NCBI GenBank assembly: GCA_026874595.1
Contig: CM049319.1
Location: 2,942,601 to 3,006,600 of the forward strand
From: Sipunculus nudus
Taxonomy: Eukaryota; Annelida; Sipuncula; Golfingiida; Sipunculidae
Reading direction: 5' to 3'
DNA: 64,000 nucleotides
Positions 1 through 11,510 of this stretch are shown here, piece after piece. Under the pieces are notes generated by a model. That model had not been told where the DNA came from. It made no database searches and saw only the letters and a program-made list of their open reading frames with translations. Position numbers and translations under genes: made by a program. The stretch's first letter is position 1. The number at the start of each line of letters is the position of its first letter.

Positions 1-1260
1 CACTCATATCTCTGCAGTGACTTGACTAATTCACCTGAAATTCGGCATGCGTATACATCCTGGATAGCTTTTCTGATTTTATGACAGGTGGCGCCACCTA
101 CATTCACATTTACGCTGCAGACATCCAAGCTCATATCTCGGGAACCGTTTGACCGATCAGGAAAATTCTTTTGCACAAATGTAGCCCTTGGAGAGCTTTA
201 TAACATACACCAAAAATGGTGGCGCTACCTGCAACCATGTTTGCACAGTGTCCATCTGTTTGTCTGCCTTGGGTTAAAATCACTCATATCTCTGCAGTGA
301 CTTGACTAATTCACCTGAAATTCGGCATGCATATACATCCTGGATAGCTTTTCTGATTTGATGACAGGTGGCGCCACCTACAATCACGTTTACGCTGCAG
401 ACATCCAAGCTCATATCTCAGGAACCGTTCGACCGATCAGGAAAATTTTTTTGCACAAATGTAGCCCTTGGAGAGCTTTATAACATACACAAAAAATGGT
501 GGCGCCACCTGCAACCATGTTTGCACAGTGTCCATCTGTTCGTCTGCCTTGGATTAAAATCACTCATATCTCTGCAGTGGTTTGACTAATTCACCTGAAA
601 TTCGGCATGCTTAGACATCCTGGATAGCTTTTCTGATTTTATGACAGGTGGCGCCACCTACAATCAAGTTTACGCTGCAGACATCCAAGCTCATATCTTT
701 TGACCGATTGGGCCAAAATTTTGCATGTGTATAAATCTCACATAGCTCTTTATCATACGCAAAACTGGTGGCGCCACCTGCAGCCATGTTTGCACAGCTC
801 CCGTCTGTTTGTCTGCCATGGGATAAAATCACTCATATCTCGGCAGTGGTTTGACATATCTGCCTAAAATTTTGCAAGTTTATACATCCCCGACAGCTCT
901 CTTGATTTTATGACAGGTGGCGCCGCCTGCATTCTAGTTTATGCAGCAGATATCCAAGCTCATATCTTGGGAACCGTTTGACCGATTGGGCCAAAGTTTT
1001 GCATGTGTATAGTTCTCACATAGCTCTTTATCATACGCTAAACTGGTGGCGCCACCTGCAACCCTTTTTTGCACAGTGTCCATCTGTTTGTCTGCCAAGG
1101 GCAAAAATCACTCATATACATGTAGTGGTTTGACTTATCTGCCTTAAATTTTGCATATGTATACAACTTGGACAGCTTTCTGGATTTTTTGGTAGGTAGC
1201 GCAACCTACATACACAATTTGGCTGCAGACATCCATGCTAATATGCAACACTTCACCCGT
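1..1260. repeat. Degenerate ~280-bp tandem repeat with GGTGGCGCCACCT cores
   Basis: About four and a half direct units, with the start motif CACTCATATCTCTGCAGTG recurring near 1, 281 and 561 and more divergent copies near 830 and 1109. Each unit carries the self-complementary core GGTGGCGCCACC twice (for example near 87 and 216), so the unit is itself a diverged duplication of a ~138-bp half. Similarity falls towards the right end. Short open frames at 88-300, 368-589 and 611-832 are repeat copies and not genes. The same motif family recurs at 33.6-34.1 kb. The repeat class is not recognised. Confidence 0.85.
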
Positions 1261-1299
1261 TCCACTCTGATTTAGGCGGATACAAGTAGTCGCTTGTCG

Positions 1300-1315
1300 A
1301 CTACCCGTATTCTAG

Positions 1316-1347
<32 letters not shown>

Positions 1348-3900
1348 GATAATTCAATAAAATACCAACTCATTAAAATTTGCATCTATACAACCTGAAA
1401 GGTTTAAATTTCAATTCAACGAGTGTGTGTTTTTTCACTCGTCATTTTAGTTCTATTATATCATGTTTGGGCATAATATAGATAATAAATAAAAGAAATA
1501 AATAAAATAACAAACCGATAAGGTATCGTTTGTTTTCCGACGGTATACACACCTGGTTGATTACTATATATATATAGGAAACATTGAATTACTGAGATAA
1601 CATTATAGAGGATGATTTTATATTTTCCCAGACTATTTGTAATTTCTATTTCTGAATATTATTACATTATGAATGTTATATTGTATATTTAGGGAGGCAG
1701 GATATTAACTAGGACGGGCTACCTAAAACGTGTTTAATTTGTGATAACGGTGGCGCATTATTTACACATGTTGTCCATTCCTGAAACAATACAAAATCTA
1801 AAGATTAAACAAATATTCTCAGTCTTTTTAAAGTGACTACGAAATCGTGCTATTAAACATTTCATTGCCCATATTTTTGCGTCAGATCCAGAGTTTGAAC
1901 GGGCCATAATCTAAAAAAAAACTTTATTTACAACAGGGTTCTTTATTCATCTTTTATATTAAAAACAGATTAAATTATCAACAGATCTTTATTTCATGTC
2001 CTTGCATTTTTATTATTTAGAATAAAACATGGCTTAATGTAAAAAATAATGATGGTTTATGTACCCAGATTCAAATTATAAACATTATAACCAATTTATG
2101 ATTTTAATTACATCATAACCAGTGCATAATATACACAAAAAATAAACTGAGGAGCGCGATAGCCTCAAGAAGCCCCCATATGGACAGCTAAAGTGCTTCT
2201 GAGATAGCACCCATATTAGCCTGCTGCCACTTGGTCCACAGAAGCCGATATTTGATTCTAACATTACCGAAAAGGGGCAGTAGACGTTTTGTTCTTTGTG
2301 ATAGCCTAGGGAAGATTTATGGTAACTAGTTAATGTTATAACAGATATATAGGTTATGAGTCTGTGACAGAGCTGAAAGGTTGCCATAATTATCAACTTA
2401 AAGTGTCATTTGCCTCGCAGTCTCGCCACCATACAAAGTACAGAACAATATCAAGGTTTTCTGTTCGAGTATTAGTGTGCACAAAACAGCCTGCATACTT
2501 GTCCTGTGATGGAGACCATGTTTCACTGCAGAGAACGACCGTATTCCTTGTCTTGGCTATTTCTAAAACCATGGTAATTTGTTCAGAATAAGTCATTTTA
2601 CACAATGCATGCGTTCAGGGGAAATTCTCAGCACATATTTTTCGTATTCATTTTTACTGTGTAGAATAAACAAATGTTACAATGAGCGGCTAGTGGATAC
2701 AAAAGGAATAGATTTGGAGTATCACAATTTATTGATTCCTTGGAATAATGGGAGTAAAATACAGCATTCGCTCATCATTGCCACTTATTGTCTTTAATCA
2801 AATTTGTTACGTTATTACATCACAAAGTTATCTTCAAAGTGATATGTTCATGACTCGTTAAATAGGTAAACAAGCCTGGTCACCTAACTCAGACTTTCTA
2901 GCGTGTGCAGGTATCTGATACACAACCCGCTAGTTCACCTTACCTAATACACATTTAAAAGACCTGCTGCAAACCCCAAATTCAGTTACGATCGTTTAAA
3001 TTAACTCAACGCATAGCTGTAATTCAATATAAGGATTTTGATTTCACTTGAACACGTTTGTCGTTTACTCCTATATCATTTATGGTATTTTAACTATGGG
3101 CATTTTATACACCATTTATTATAGATTTGACACCCCTTATCAAACCGGTGTGATTGGGCTGTGTCTTCGTCAGTCCAACTACAAGTATTTCTGTTTGAAA
3201 GCAGTATGTAATAAGTGCCTTGTGGGTCTCTTTGAGGAGGCTGTTTTAAAATTCTGGAGAGGAAAAAGGTGATGTTCAACTCGAGTTAACCTTTAATTCA
3301 TGAGCCAAATGTAATGGCATCGTGAGCAGGCTACGTCACATCGAAAGCTGCACAAATATCAGCACGATAATGAGGCTAAGTCAGATAAAAGATATACTTG
3401 AAACAAACTCAGCACAGAGGCTACATCAGATGCAAAGTAGCCTTTTTATAACCAACGCAGTGAATCCATGTTCGCTTCTAGATTTGATTGGAATCACACT
3501 AAATGGCAAGGTGATGTCGGATGTGTATATAGCCTTTCAGGAGAGCTCGTCAAAGAGAAGATATCCAATGTAGGACGGATCCAAACAAGCTAATTGTGGA
3601 GGCTATGTTGGTTGCAAGGTAGCCTTCAAAGAATAGCTTGATTAAGGCCATGTGGGTGGTTGTATGGACTGTACATGTGCTGGGTACATGGCTATACGGG
3701 TTACAAGTGACGGCCTACATAACGCACGGCACGGCCGGCAGAAAGGACATTTCAGGTCTAAAATAGCCTCCATGGTAGCCCATTGGGATCAGGCTACATC
3801 ATCTTCGCCATTATGGAATCACAAATATTACTATTACTATCACTATTACAACAACAACTACTACTACCTCTACTACTACTACTATTAGTAGTAGTGCTAC
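1300..3900 (+). repeat. Modular dispersed repeat family, copy A
   Basis: Noncoding composite repeat. It begins with an ATT microsatellite (1318-1346) and contains modules that recur at 7.1-10.7 kb and 18.6-22 kb on the plus strand and at 22.9-26 kb on the minus strand. Shared landmarks include a GGGGCAGTAGACGTTTTGT segment (near 2275), a TGTGTCTTCGTCAGTCC segment (near 3160), and a string of short imperfect hairpins of the form GGCTA...TAGCC (3330-3800), followed by a second triplet microsatellite (3825-3897). No open frame is conserved between copies, so the short frames here are not annotated as genes. The class is unknown. Confidence 0.75.
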
Positions 3901-4149
3901 AACTCCTTTCACTTTCCTTCCACATATTCATTTTGGTTAAGTGATGTATGTATTTCACAGAGATAACAGATAAATGCCGCCCTACCTTCGTACGCTGTGC
4001 TATAACCTGTAGTAAATGCAATATAAAACCCAGGGTACAAGTCTGTATTTACGGCAATCACGGTTTCAGATTTAATTTTAAGAGATGCATTCTCAATAAT
4101 GGCAAATTTGTACAATATAACTAATTCAAGAGAATTGATCAAATGAAAT

Positions 4150-4330
4150 ATGCAGGGATAGGACGTAGCCTAGTGGTTAAAGTGTTGTACTTCGGAGTTG
4201 AAGATCCCCAGTTCAAATCCTACCGATGTCTCAATGGCGTCATGACGGTAAATCTCGCTAGAATCTCAGAGATTCGCTCTGATATGTTAATGACAGGTTT
4301 TGACTTCTGGATTATAACAATCTACGTTGA
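4150..4330 (+). mobile_element. tRNA-derived SINE, probable
   Basis: A tRNA-like head has an A box (TAGCCTAGTGGTTAAAGTG, 4167-4185) and, about 30 bases later, a B box (GTTCAAATCC, near 4211). These are the two internal RNA polymerase III promoter blocks of tRNA genes. The predicted cloverleaf is imperfect, and unrelated sequence with a short AT-rich end follows. This fits a SINE better than a working tRNA gene. The family is not identified, and no target-site duplication was established by eye. Confidence 0.6.
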
Positions 4331-5075
4331 ATAAATCCAGAAGGCTAAATAATAATATATCATCCTTATCGTATGAATGCCTTTATCCTGATTCAATAGT
4401 TCCACCAACAGGCCATGGACCTATCTTTATAAATAATGAAATATGTATAATAAATGTAACACCAAAATTATGTCATTTTGACGGGAAAAATATGTTAAAT
4501 GGTGAACGACACATCATTGCTGAATTAATGCAAAAGGATAGGGATTCAAGTCCAATTTTTGAACGGTATATGAATTTTTAACAAATGCAAAATATATAAT
4601 TAAACAATATAAATAAAAACCTTTCCTGTAGTAAACTGGTGACATAGAATTATTCCCGGAGTAACTTTGAATCACATAGTCCCATTTGAAACTGGAACCG
4701 GTATTGAGAGACTTGTGTTATTATCAATGCAAACAAGTGAAAGTCTGTTATGACTGATTTAAATAAACATACATCTGTTTAGATAAATGAACATTTTTCT
4801 TTAACAAATTAAAACATGTTATTCTTCCATTGTTCTTTTGAACGATGAAGCATTAATCCTCAATTCCATTGCACACAATAAATATCATAGTCATATAATT
4901 AGTAAAGAAACATATATAGGAACAGTCTAGAAAAAGTTTTACAAAACCTGAGTCTGCTGGCTGCAGGAGAATATTTGCTTTACTGTAAAGTGATTTCAAT
5001 GTTATGAGTAGGCAAACCTGTCTGAAAAAATATCCAGAATTCAGTTGTCCAATTCCAGGACGAGTGTGTGTGTGT
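4331..5075. other. No recognised feature
   Basis: AT-rich sequence. The short frame at 4327-4581 has no recognisable motif and no splice-site support. Confidence 0.5.
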
Positions 5076-5140
5076 GGGGGGGGGGGGGGGGGGGGGGGAT
5101 GGAGGTTGGAATCAGGATGGAGGCTGTGATTCCAACCTCC
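5076..5140. repeat. G23 tract followed by a 14-bp perfect hairpin
   Basis: An uninterrupted run of 23 G (5076-5098) is preceded by a short GT repeat. Immediately after it, 5101-5114 (GGAGGTTGGAATCA) is the exact reverse complement of 5127-5140, with a 12-base loop. The G run could form a quadruplex, and its length may also be affected by assembly error. Confidence 0.85.
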
Positions 5141-5719
5141 CTCCTCGATAACATCAAATTATGTAAATAAAAATCTATATCTATTTAACAGTGAAAACCG
5201 CGGGAAAAATCCCACCATGACAGGTGACTATTTAACTTTATTCAATGAATAAATCTCAGAGTTAACTGCCATTTGATGCCAGAATAAATTATATTGCTAA
5301 GTCAGAATCAATATTTTTTTCCTTAGTAACTCAAGTGTGTAGGCTTAAAAAAAAATAAAAAACACTACGTTCTCACACTTTGCAAACAGGGGCAGCACAT
5401 GTTTCGTCCCAGGAGTTAGACTGCAGTTAGCCTCCTGATGGTTCATGGTTCCGTTATTACACATGAACGGACTATGATGCTGTGACGGGTCCAAGGTAGC
5501 CTTCAGTTTCGACGGCTTAGACAAAGGCTATGTTACGCAAACCTTTCCTGCCCGTCTAACCGTCTTAAAATAAAATATAAAGAACATGAACTTAGAGGTT
5601 CGTTTTCATGCCCAAGTCCACATAGGGTATATAATTACTCTATTCCTGGCGGGGCTATGTTTGCTTGCGGTGGATATCTATATATCTGTTATCAGTTGTT
5701 GTACTATGATGATTGTTAC

Positions 5720-6834
5720 TAAATGACTTGTTTTACAAGCACAGGGAATTATCAGCATATCATTGATTCAAATCCATATATTTTTTATTGTATAAATAAA
5801 AACAATGACTTAATTAGAGAAAAGAAAACAAGTTTTCAGTATTCAAATTATTTGTTTATCCGTGTGAAAACATTCATATAAGTTTGAATATGTGGCTAGC
5901 GGTTACGGAATGGGTAGATCTGGATTATAATATATCACTGATAATGGATGTACACGAAAAATTGGCATCCCATGTTCATACAGAAGAGTCTGGTTCCGGT
6001 CTAATATTATTCAAATATTCTACAAGTTCCTATGTTTTTTTTAAATTATTTGTTAAACAGTGTGGAAACATTCATAAAAGTTTGAACGTGTGGCTAGCGG
6101 TTACGGAATGGGTAGATCTGGATTATTACAAATCACTGATAATGGATGTACACCATATTATTGCATCCCATGTTCATACAGAAGAGTCTGGTTCCGGCCT
6201 AATATTATTCAAATATTCTTCAAATTCCTATGTTTGTTTAAGTTATTTGTTAAACAGTGTGAAAACATTCATATAAGTTTGAACGTGTGGCTAGCGGTTA
6301 CGGAATGGGTAGATCTGGATGATTACAAATCACTGATAATGGATGTACACGATATTATGGCATCCATTGTACATACAGAAGAGTCTGGTTCCGGCCTAAT
6401 ATTATTCAAATATTCTTCAAATTCCTATGTTTGTTTAAGTTATTTGTTAAACAGTGTGAAAACATTCATATAAGTTTGAACGTGTGGCTAGCGGTTACGG
6501 AATGGGTAGATCTGGATGATTACAAATCACTGATAATGGATGTACACGATATAATGGCATCCATTGTACATACAGAAGAGTCTGGTTCCGGCCTAATATT
6601 ATTTAAATATTCTTCAAATTCCTATGTTTGTTTAAGTTATTTGTTAAACAGTGTGAAAACATTCATATAAGTTTGAACGTGTGGCTAGCGGTTACGGAAT
6701 GGGTAGATCTGGATGATTACAAATCACTGATAATGGATGTACACGATATTATGGCATCCATTGTGCATATAGAAGAGTCTGGTTCCGGCCTAATATTTTT
6801 CAAACATTCTACAAACTCCTATGTTTACAATTGA
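5720..6834 (+). repeat. 197-bp tandem array inside a fragment of the dispersed family
   Basis: Nearly identical units start at about 5882, 6080, 6277, 6474 and 6671, giving a period of 197 bp (198 for the first). Each unit contains TGGCTAGCGGTTACGGAATG and a GATCTGGAT segment. The same segment occurs once, diverged, in the other family copies (near 9565 on plus and near 25,600 on minus), and the left flank (5720-5860) also matches those copies. One module was therefore amplified locally. The period is not a multiple of three, so overlapping open frames arise in several frames and are not genes. Tandem cores inside dispersed elements are known in bivalve pearl/Helitron-like nonautonomous elements; assignment to that class is inference. 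Confidence 0.85.
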
Positions 6835-7079
6835 AAAGAACCCTACGAATTTCGATTACGCACATAAAATATGGTATTGATATGATAATTTGTAATTCTA
6901 AAAGAAATCACAGTTTATCTCACAAAAGAATGTTTAATCAGACCTTTTGTAAAGCCCTGATAAGGTCGCTGATATCAAAATGAAACCTTGCGTTGTAGTT
7001 ATCTGATTATTCAATATTACATCTTAAATAATTAAAAGGGCCCTTATACAACTTAAAGTTTAAGTTAAGGGTTATTTTA

Positions 7080-8408
7080 CTTTCACTTTACTACGGGGAT
7101 TGTTTACATATCATTCTGTTAATCAGTCATAGCATTTTGTGTGTGCCTTTTGTTTACACAAATTTTTGCATTTATGACGTCGATAATCAACCCACCGTTC
7201 AAATTACAGAGTTTAATCTTACTACATCTTCGGCAATTCAACCTTTGGTATCTCTTCTTGATGTGGCATGTAACCAGCGTCATACGGGGCTCTTGGCAAA
7301 GGTCATAATTCCCACACATTTGAAATGTAAACGGTCATGTTCAGCCGCAGTTGGTCTCTCATTTGTGAGCCAAATGGCCTCCAGATCTGCATTGTGAAGT
7401 GGCTATGTCACATCCAACTTAGCCTCCATAGGTGTGAGCGACAATTAGAGCACTTGGCCCATTTTGTGTAGGGTCCACCGGACTGAATGCAATATGACAG
7501 GGCCGGGCTGAAGTGTGTCACCTTAAAATTAATAGGGGGGCCATTATAATGTGGTTTATTTTTTTTGATAACATAGGTTTTTAGCTTTTTAATCATGCCA
7601 AGATAATGTTTTTTTCTGCAGAGATAAAATTTTGACATGAGATGCAGTGAGAGGTGTGCTTTTTCCACAGTTTGCTCTGGGAGGTGCTGCCATCTTCAGA
7701 CAGGGAGGGAACTAGGCTTATAGTTCCTAAATGAGTCACATGAGGCGCCACTTTTTCCGCATTTGTAAACAGATTTCAACATGGTCTTTAAGACCAATGT
7801 GCTGGAGATGTCAAAATGTGGTCAGGTGTGTATGAATACGGCTTTGTTTACAATGATAATATATAGTGCAAATAATGCGTCAGTCTGACCTGACCTCCAT
7901 ATCAGCACGACAGAAAGGCTAAGTCACGTGTAACATAGACTTGAACCAGCTCATCACATCGCTATGTGAGATCAAGGTAGCCTTCATGTTAGCACAGCAG
8001 TGTGAAGGCCAAGTCGGTTGTCAGACAGACTCCAAACAAGCTTGGTACCAAGGCTATGTCAGGTGTAAGATAGACTAGAAACAAGCTCTTCTCAGGGCTA
8101 TGTCACAAGACCATTTCAGATGCAAGATAACCTTCATACTAACTCAAGAATGGCACATTGTTTGTCACATGGACATGAGACAGCTTGTTTCAGAGAAAGG
8201 TAGGATGCAAGATGGCCTTCATACAATCACTACGAAAAGGCTATGTGGGATGTGAGCTAACCTTCAAACATTGTCAGATGGCCTACATAGGCATGTGGCA
8301 ACAACGACATTTCAAATCTAATATAGCCTCCATGTTATAGGCATTTTACACTCAAGCTGGGTTTCCTTCTTGATGTTTTCTCACATTAATGATAATAATA
8401 ACAATAAC

Positions 8409-8453
<45 letters not shown>

Positions 8454-10740
8454 TCTTGTTGTACATTTAGAGAATTTTCACGTTATGGTATTTGATACAG
8501 ATACACTTTGAACACTTTGAACGTTTATAAAATAAGTGAATATACAGTAATACAACGTCCGAACCAGATTTCTAAAAACAAATACTGCCTTTAAACGTAG
8601 ACAGGTCGCTTTCAGAATGGTTACGATTCTGCCGCAGGTAAATTTAGAAAGCTGAGTGCAAATTAAAAAATTATCAACATTTTAATGATAGTTTCAGTTG
8701 ATGATCCTTTTGCAGATCAGTGCCCAATATATAAATGTGCCTCGTGCCTTTTTTATATTTTATATATTTTTTTTATATATTGCTCCTTAAGCAAAGATTT
8801 CTATAACATAGCAATCCAGAAAAATATACCTTTATTAGGTAATCATGAAAAACAGATGAGAGAACATTTAGTCACAGTATGGAATATAAGACAGTCACTC
8901 CCATGCACATTAGTATCATGTAATAATATTTGGTTATGGAGTGTCTTAAAACCTCCGCTGAGGGGTTGGGTAACTTGTCATTTGTCAAGGTTTTAGTCTT
9001 GAAAATATTGCGCAACACACCATACTTAATAAACTAAATAAATCCGAGGTGTCGTTGGATTTTAGATTTGACGGTATACAGGTCTGGTGGATTACAATTC
9101 ATTTAAATAGTAGGAAAAATAACTGGAATAAAATGAAACTAAATGTTTTGATATTATCCGAGATATTATTTGTAATTTCTATTTCTGAATATCATTACAT
9201 TAATTAATTAGTATTAATGATGACCCACTTTTTTAAACTGATATGCATTCCTGAAAACAAATTATAAAAAAAATACAGTCATTTTTTTAACGACGAAGAA
9301 CTCATTTTAATAAACCGTTCATGACACCATCATTACTCAGTGTCAGATCCAGAGGACGCTGCCATATTCTAATAAATCTTTATTTTCAGCATGATTACTT
9401 TACGCCTCTTATTAAAACAGAGAAAATTATCGACATATCTTTATTTTATGTTCATATATTTTATTGTTTAAGTAAAACGATGGCTTCATGAAAGAAAATC
9501 TTCAAGATTCATGTATTTAGATTAAAATTCTTACAGTGTGAAAATAAATACATATGTTAAATCAGTGGCTAGTTAATACGGAATAGTTAGATCTGGATTA
9601 TTACGATTCCTTGACAATGGGTATATTTCAAACAGACATCTTTTGTTTATAATCTTTGTTTTGGTTTCTGATAATGGTACTGTGTTATAGAAAGATTCTA
9701 CCAAGTTGTATATTTCAGCTCGCATTAAAACACACTTTATACTCATCTAACTCAGGTCCTATAATCTGTAGTGTCTGATACACAAGCACTTTACCTTACG
9801 AAAGTTTTATAAAACCTGCTGTAAGTTCTTGATATTCAGTTACTGGTGTCTGAATCAAACCTCGCATTTTTATTATTAGATATTTAAAAAGAGTCAAATT
9901 TGACCTATACAATCGAAAGATTTAAAGACCTTGGAAGTTATAAACCGTGATTTCACGGGAATACTTTTATGGTTTACCCCTGTATCATTTATAGTGTATT
10001 AAGTATAGACTTTTTATTCACTATTGATCAAATATAGAAATGCTTAATCAAATCCCCGTTCTATGGCAGGGGTTAATGGCTGCGTCTTCGTCAATCCCAC
10101 TGCTCTGTTTGAAGACCACTTGTAACTGTCTTATTGCGATCGTTGTGATGAAAGCCTTTTCAGTTAGCCAACTTAATATACAGAAAATGAAAATTGCTGG
10201 ATGAGATAGCTTCCATATGGACAGCATGCAGAAGGGCTCCTGAAACAGCTTCCATATAGCCTTGCGCCACTTGATATGGCGGATTGAGTAAAGAACCCGA
10301 TATTTGTTCCTAAGATAACCGGCAGGGGGCAGTAGAAGTTTTGTCCTTTGAGTTAGCCTCCTGAAAAGTCATGAGTCATATGTTTATTTCATAACATATA
10401 AACAGGCCATGAGGCTGTGACAGCTTTCTCATTTACAAACATGTACAGAACAAGATCATTAAAGTTTTCGGTTCGACTGTTCATGTTTACACAATACAGC
10501 CTGCATACTCACAGGCACTTGACACAATGTTTTCGGAATCTAACATGGCCTCCTGATCAGGACGGTAGCAAAGCAATTGGTTGTGATGGATTTAGTTTTC
10601 TCCTTCAACAAATATACTTTGGGTGTGTGAGGCTGTATGGATTTCGTTACTGCCTACAGCGACACCAGCAGAGAATCTCTTAGTTTGTTACCCTGAGCCT
10701 TTATAACCACTACAGTATATTGCTGGAGAGGGTCAGGGTT
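7080..10740 (+). repeat. Modular dispersed repeat family, copy B
   Basis: This is the longest readable copy. In order it has a CATTTGTGAGCCAAATGGCC landmark (7360), the GGCTA...TAGCC hairpin modules (7900-8340), an AAT microsatellite (8388-8452), a CTGCCGCAGGTA landmark (8630), a GACGGTATACAGGTCTGG landmark (9071), a single diverged copy of the 197-bp unit (9470-9690), the GCTGCGTCTTCGTCAATCC landmark (10,080) and the GGGGGCAGTAG landmark (10,325). No frame is conserved with the other copies. Confidence 0.75.
8388..8452. repeat. AAT microsatellite
   Basis: About twenty AAT triplets directly after the hairpin modules of copy B. The equivalent place in copies A, C and D also holds AT-rich triplet sequence, so the microsatellite appears to be part of the element. 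Confidence 0.9.
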
Positions 10741-10859
10741 TAAATTTCATCTCAATAGATGGAATCCATAATTTACACATTTTTAAAATAATACCCGTAG
10801 AATGACAATAAAAGATGGATATACAGTAGAAAAGCAGTAATCGACATCTCAATTATGAA

Positions 10860-10934
10860 AGATAAGATAAGATATAATTTATTGCCAATACGGAATTTGG
10901 GTATCAAGCAACTAATATATGGCACAACTAAGAA

Positions 10935-10978
<44 letters not shown>

Positions 10979-11251
10979 TTAGGGTAATAATAATACTGTG
11001 TAAAAGCATATGATTAACGACTAGAAAACATATTTATGCTTTATATATGCTTATTGAACAAACGATATGTGATATAGATATGTGTATTACACAATTATAC
11101 CTGTTAAAGTTTCTTCATTTTTTAAGAAAAAAATATAACAAAAAAGGCTGCATGAAAAGTACTTTACAATAAATATCAATCCATAGAATAAAACTGAAGG
11201 ATACAATCATCACATAAAAAAGTTTTAATGATGATGATGATAATGATGTTG

Positions 11252-11282
<31 letters not shown>

Positions 11283-11510
11283 AATTATTATCGATAATTC
11301 AGTAAAGTATTACAACTATACAACCTTAAGATTTAAATTTACATTTTACTATGATTTCATTTTTTTACACATGTTATTTAAATAACAGTATTTTATCTGG
11401 GGGTATACCTAATTTATAACATAAATGGTACCGGTCAGTAATAAAACTACAAGTAGAATGCATGTAACTGGCGTCTCTTAGTGAAGGCTATGTTTTCCTA
11501 TCTAGGTTTA
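10860..11510 (+). repeat. AAT/ATT microsatellites and partial copy of the dispersed family
   Basis: Contains an AAT run (10,936-10,975) and an ATT-rich run (11,247-11,280). From about 11,310 to 11,510 the sequence is a close match, in opposite orientation, to about 23,300-23,530; for example CTACAAGTAGAATGCATGTA occurs here and its reverse complement lies near 23,350. It is an extra fragment of the dispersed family. Confidence 0.7.

Noticed and set aside
88-832. Small proteins of 70-73 codons near the start
   Set aside because: They repeat with the ~280-bp tandem unit and show no domain.
4150-4250. Functional tRNA gene
   Set aside because: A and B boxes are present but the stems pair poorly and SINE-like sequence follows.
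5884-6834. Repeat protein with frames of 130, 127, 79 and 68 codons
   Set aside because: They are the same 197-bp unit read in different frames; the period is not a multiple of three.
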